Assembly: GCA_029287105.1 (NCBI GenBank)
Contig: JARFRT010000310.1
Coordinates: forward strand, 1-6,871
Reading direction: 5' to 3'
DNA: 6,871 nucleotides
Origin: Akkermansiaceae bacterium
GTDB taxonomy: Bacteria > Verrucomicrobiota > Verrucomicrobiia > Verrucomicrobiales > Akkermansiaceae
Shown here: one piece after another, positions 5,426-6,871 of the stretch
Layout: every line of letters begins with the position of its first letter
Numbering within the stretch: position 1 is the first letter of the stretch
Made by a program: the position numbers and the translations under genes
The notes under the pieces: model-generated
Told to the model about the DNA's origin: nothing
Database searches by the model: none
What the model saw: only the letters and a program-made list of their open reading frames with translations

Positions 5426-6871
5426 TTAGTCATCGACGACTTCGGCGTCTACGACCTTGCCTTTGGCTTGTTTGGGCTCGGCGGCTTCACCTTCTGCGGC
5501 GCCTTCGCCGTCGGCCTGAGGTGCGCCTTCTGCGGCGGCACCGGCAGCCTGGGCTGCCTGGGCGAGTTCCTGGAGTGACGCTTCGAGTTCCGTGGTCGAG
5601 GACTTGATCGCATCGATGTCATCGGCGGTGAGTGCGGCCTTGACGGCCTCGATTTTGGTTTCGATACCGGACTTGATTTCGGCGGGGAGTTGCTCACCAA
5701 GTTCTTCGAGTTGTTTCTCGACCTGGTGGACGAGGTTCTCGGCGTTGTTCTTGGTTTCCACTTGCTCGGCACGCTTCAGATCCTCCTCGGCGTGGGCCTC
5801 GGCATCGCGTTTGGCTTGTTCGATTTCCTCCTCGGAGAGACCGCTGGAGCCTTCGATGGAGATTTTTTGCTCCTTGCCGGAGTTTTTGTCCTTGGCGGAG
5901 ACGTGAAGGATGCCGTTGGCGTCGATGTCAAAGGTGACCTCGACCTGGGGCGTGCCACGCGGGGCGGGGTCGATCCCGTCGAGCCGGAAGTTGCCAAGCA
6001 TTTTGTTGTCGTCAAACATCTTGCGCTCACCCTGGCAGATCCGGATATCCACGGCCGGCTGGTTATCGGCGGCAGTGGAGAAGGTCTGAGACTTTTTGGC
6101 CGGAACGGTGGTGTTCCGCTCGATCATGGGGGTGGCAATGCTGCCCATGGTTTCAATGGACAGGCTGAGGGGTGTGACATCGAGCAGCAGCACGTCGGTG
6201 ACGTCCCCCTGAAGAACCCCTCCCTGGATGGAGGCACCAATGGCGACCACCTCATCCGGGTTGACTCCCTTGTGCGGTTCCTTGCCGGCGAGTTGTCCGG
6301 CAATTTCCTGCACCTTGGGCATGCGGGTCATGCCGCCGACCAGAACAAGCTCGTCGATTTCGCTGGCCGAGACACCGGCCTCCTTGAGGCAGTCCAGAAC
6401 GGGCTTCTTGGTGCGATCAAACAACTTGTCGGCGATTTTTTCGAGCTTGGAGCGGCTCAGCGTCATCTGGATGTGCTTGGGGCCGGTCTGATCCGCGGTG
6501 ATGAAGGGCAGGTTGATATCGTAGCTCTGGGATGAACTCAGGGCGATCTTGGCCTTTTCCGCCTCTTCCCGGATCCGCTGGAGCGCATCGGGTTGCCCGC
6601 TCAGGTCGATGCCTTCTGCGGATTTGAACTCACCGACGATCCAGTTAATGATCACCCGGTCCCAGTCGTCACCGCCGAGTTGGGTATCACCGTCGGTCGC
6701 GAGAACCTCGAAGACACCGTCGCCGATTTCCAGCACGGAGATGTCGAAGGTTCCTCCACCGAGGTCATAAACGGCGATCTTCTCATCGGATTTCTTGTCG
6801 AGTCCGTAGGCCAGTGAGGCAGCGGTGGGCTCGTTGATGATGCGGCGCACCTTGAGCCCGGCGATTTCACC
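5426..6871 (-). CDS. dnaK: Chaperone DnaK (Hsp70), C-terminal three-quarters (5' end off the right edge)
   Basis: The window contains 481 residues and the stop. The first visible residues, GEIAGLKVRRIINEPTAAS, align with about residue 158 of E. coli DnaK, so the full protein would be about 638 residues, the usual length. DnaK binds exposed hydrophobic segments in an ATP-driven cycle with DnaJ and GrpE in the cytosol. The ATPase lobe shows the phosphate loop YDLGGGTFDIS (35-45 of the visible part) and VGGMTRMP (178-185). The interdomain linker LLLDVTPLSLSI follows at 228-239, then the substrate-binding domain and a helical lid. The tail is Ala/Glu/Gly-rich (about 430-467) and ends VVDAEVVDD, a typical DnaK terminus. 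The GTG at 6850 is an internal valine, not a start. groS follows 128 bases downstream on the same strand, so the chaperone genes may be co-regulated. Confidence 0.98.
   Translation of the reverse strand, partial: GEIAGLKVRRIINEPTAASLAYGLDKKSDEKIAVYDLGGGTFDISVLEIGDGVFEVLATDGDTQLGGDDWDRVIINWIVGEFKSAEGIDLSGQPDALQRIREEAEKAKIALSSSQSYDINLPFITADQTGPKHIQMTLSRSKLEKIADKLFDRTKKPVLDCLKEAGVSASEIDELVLVGGMTRMPKVQEIAGQLAGKEPHKGVNPDEVVAIGASIQGGVLQGDVTDVLLLDVTPLSLSIETMGSIATPMIERNTTVPAKKSQTFSTAADNQPAVDIRICQGERKMFDDNKMLGNFRLDGIDPAPRGTPQVEVTFDIDANGILHVSAKDKNSGKEQKISIEGSSGLSEEEIEQAKRDAEAHAEEDLKRAEQVETKNNAENLVHQVEKQLEELGEQLPAEIKSGIETKIEAVKAALTADDIDAIKSSTTELEASLQELAQAAQAAGAAAEGAPQADGEGAAEGEAAEPKQAKGKVVDAEVVDD

Noticed and set aside
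5690..6535. A 281-codon open frame on the plus strand opposite dnaK
   Set aside because: This is the same type of artefact, fully antisense to the DnaK ATPase and substrate-binding domains, with no independent start signal or domain.

Overview
The window is moderately GC-rich bacterial DNA. It most resembles a member of the PVC group, probably Verrucomicrobiota. This placement is an inference from three things: a PEP-CTERM-type tail (VPEPS, a hydrophobic stretch, then RRRR), DnaK and GroEL sequences that read like those of that group, and the near absence of Shine-Dalgarno sequences before most genes. No 16S or other decisive marker is present.

Layout, left to right. Positions 1-1650 (minus) hold the first 550 codons of a fusion protein: an LplT-like lysophospholipid transporter joined to an Aas/PlsC-type acyltransferase, running off the left edge. 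A 90-base divergent spacer follows, with a good sigma70-type promoter and an overlapping 23-base dyad. Next on the plus strand come a small DUF167/YggU protein (1741-2010), an L,D-transpeptidase lipoprotein (2108-2758) and an ORF that ends in an intact PEP-CTERM sorting signal but lacks a recognisable body (2786-3076). A convergent spacer at 3077-3298 contains three hairpins, one of them the intrinsic terminator of the chaperone genes. The rest is a minus-strand chaperone cluster read from right to left: dnaK (5' end outside the window), groS (5007-5297) and groL (3299-4942).

How the genes relate. The left half is about the cell envelope: phospholipid remodelling, peptidoglycan cross-linking and a possible exosortase substrate. 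The right half is protein folding, with DnaK handling unfolded chains and GroES/GroEL encapsulating them. No CIRCE/HrcA operator was found before groS.

The most unusual feature is a tandem CCAA repeat (sense strand) in the untranslated leaders of both groS (5 units) and groL (4 units). Neither leader has a recognisable Shine-Dalgarno sequence. The window is otherwise made of well-known families; no clearly new multi-gene system was found.
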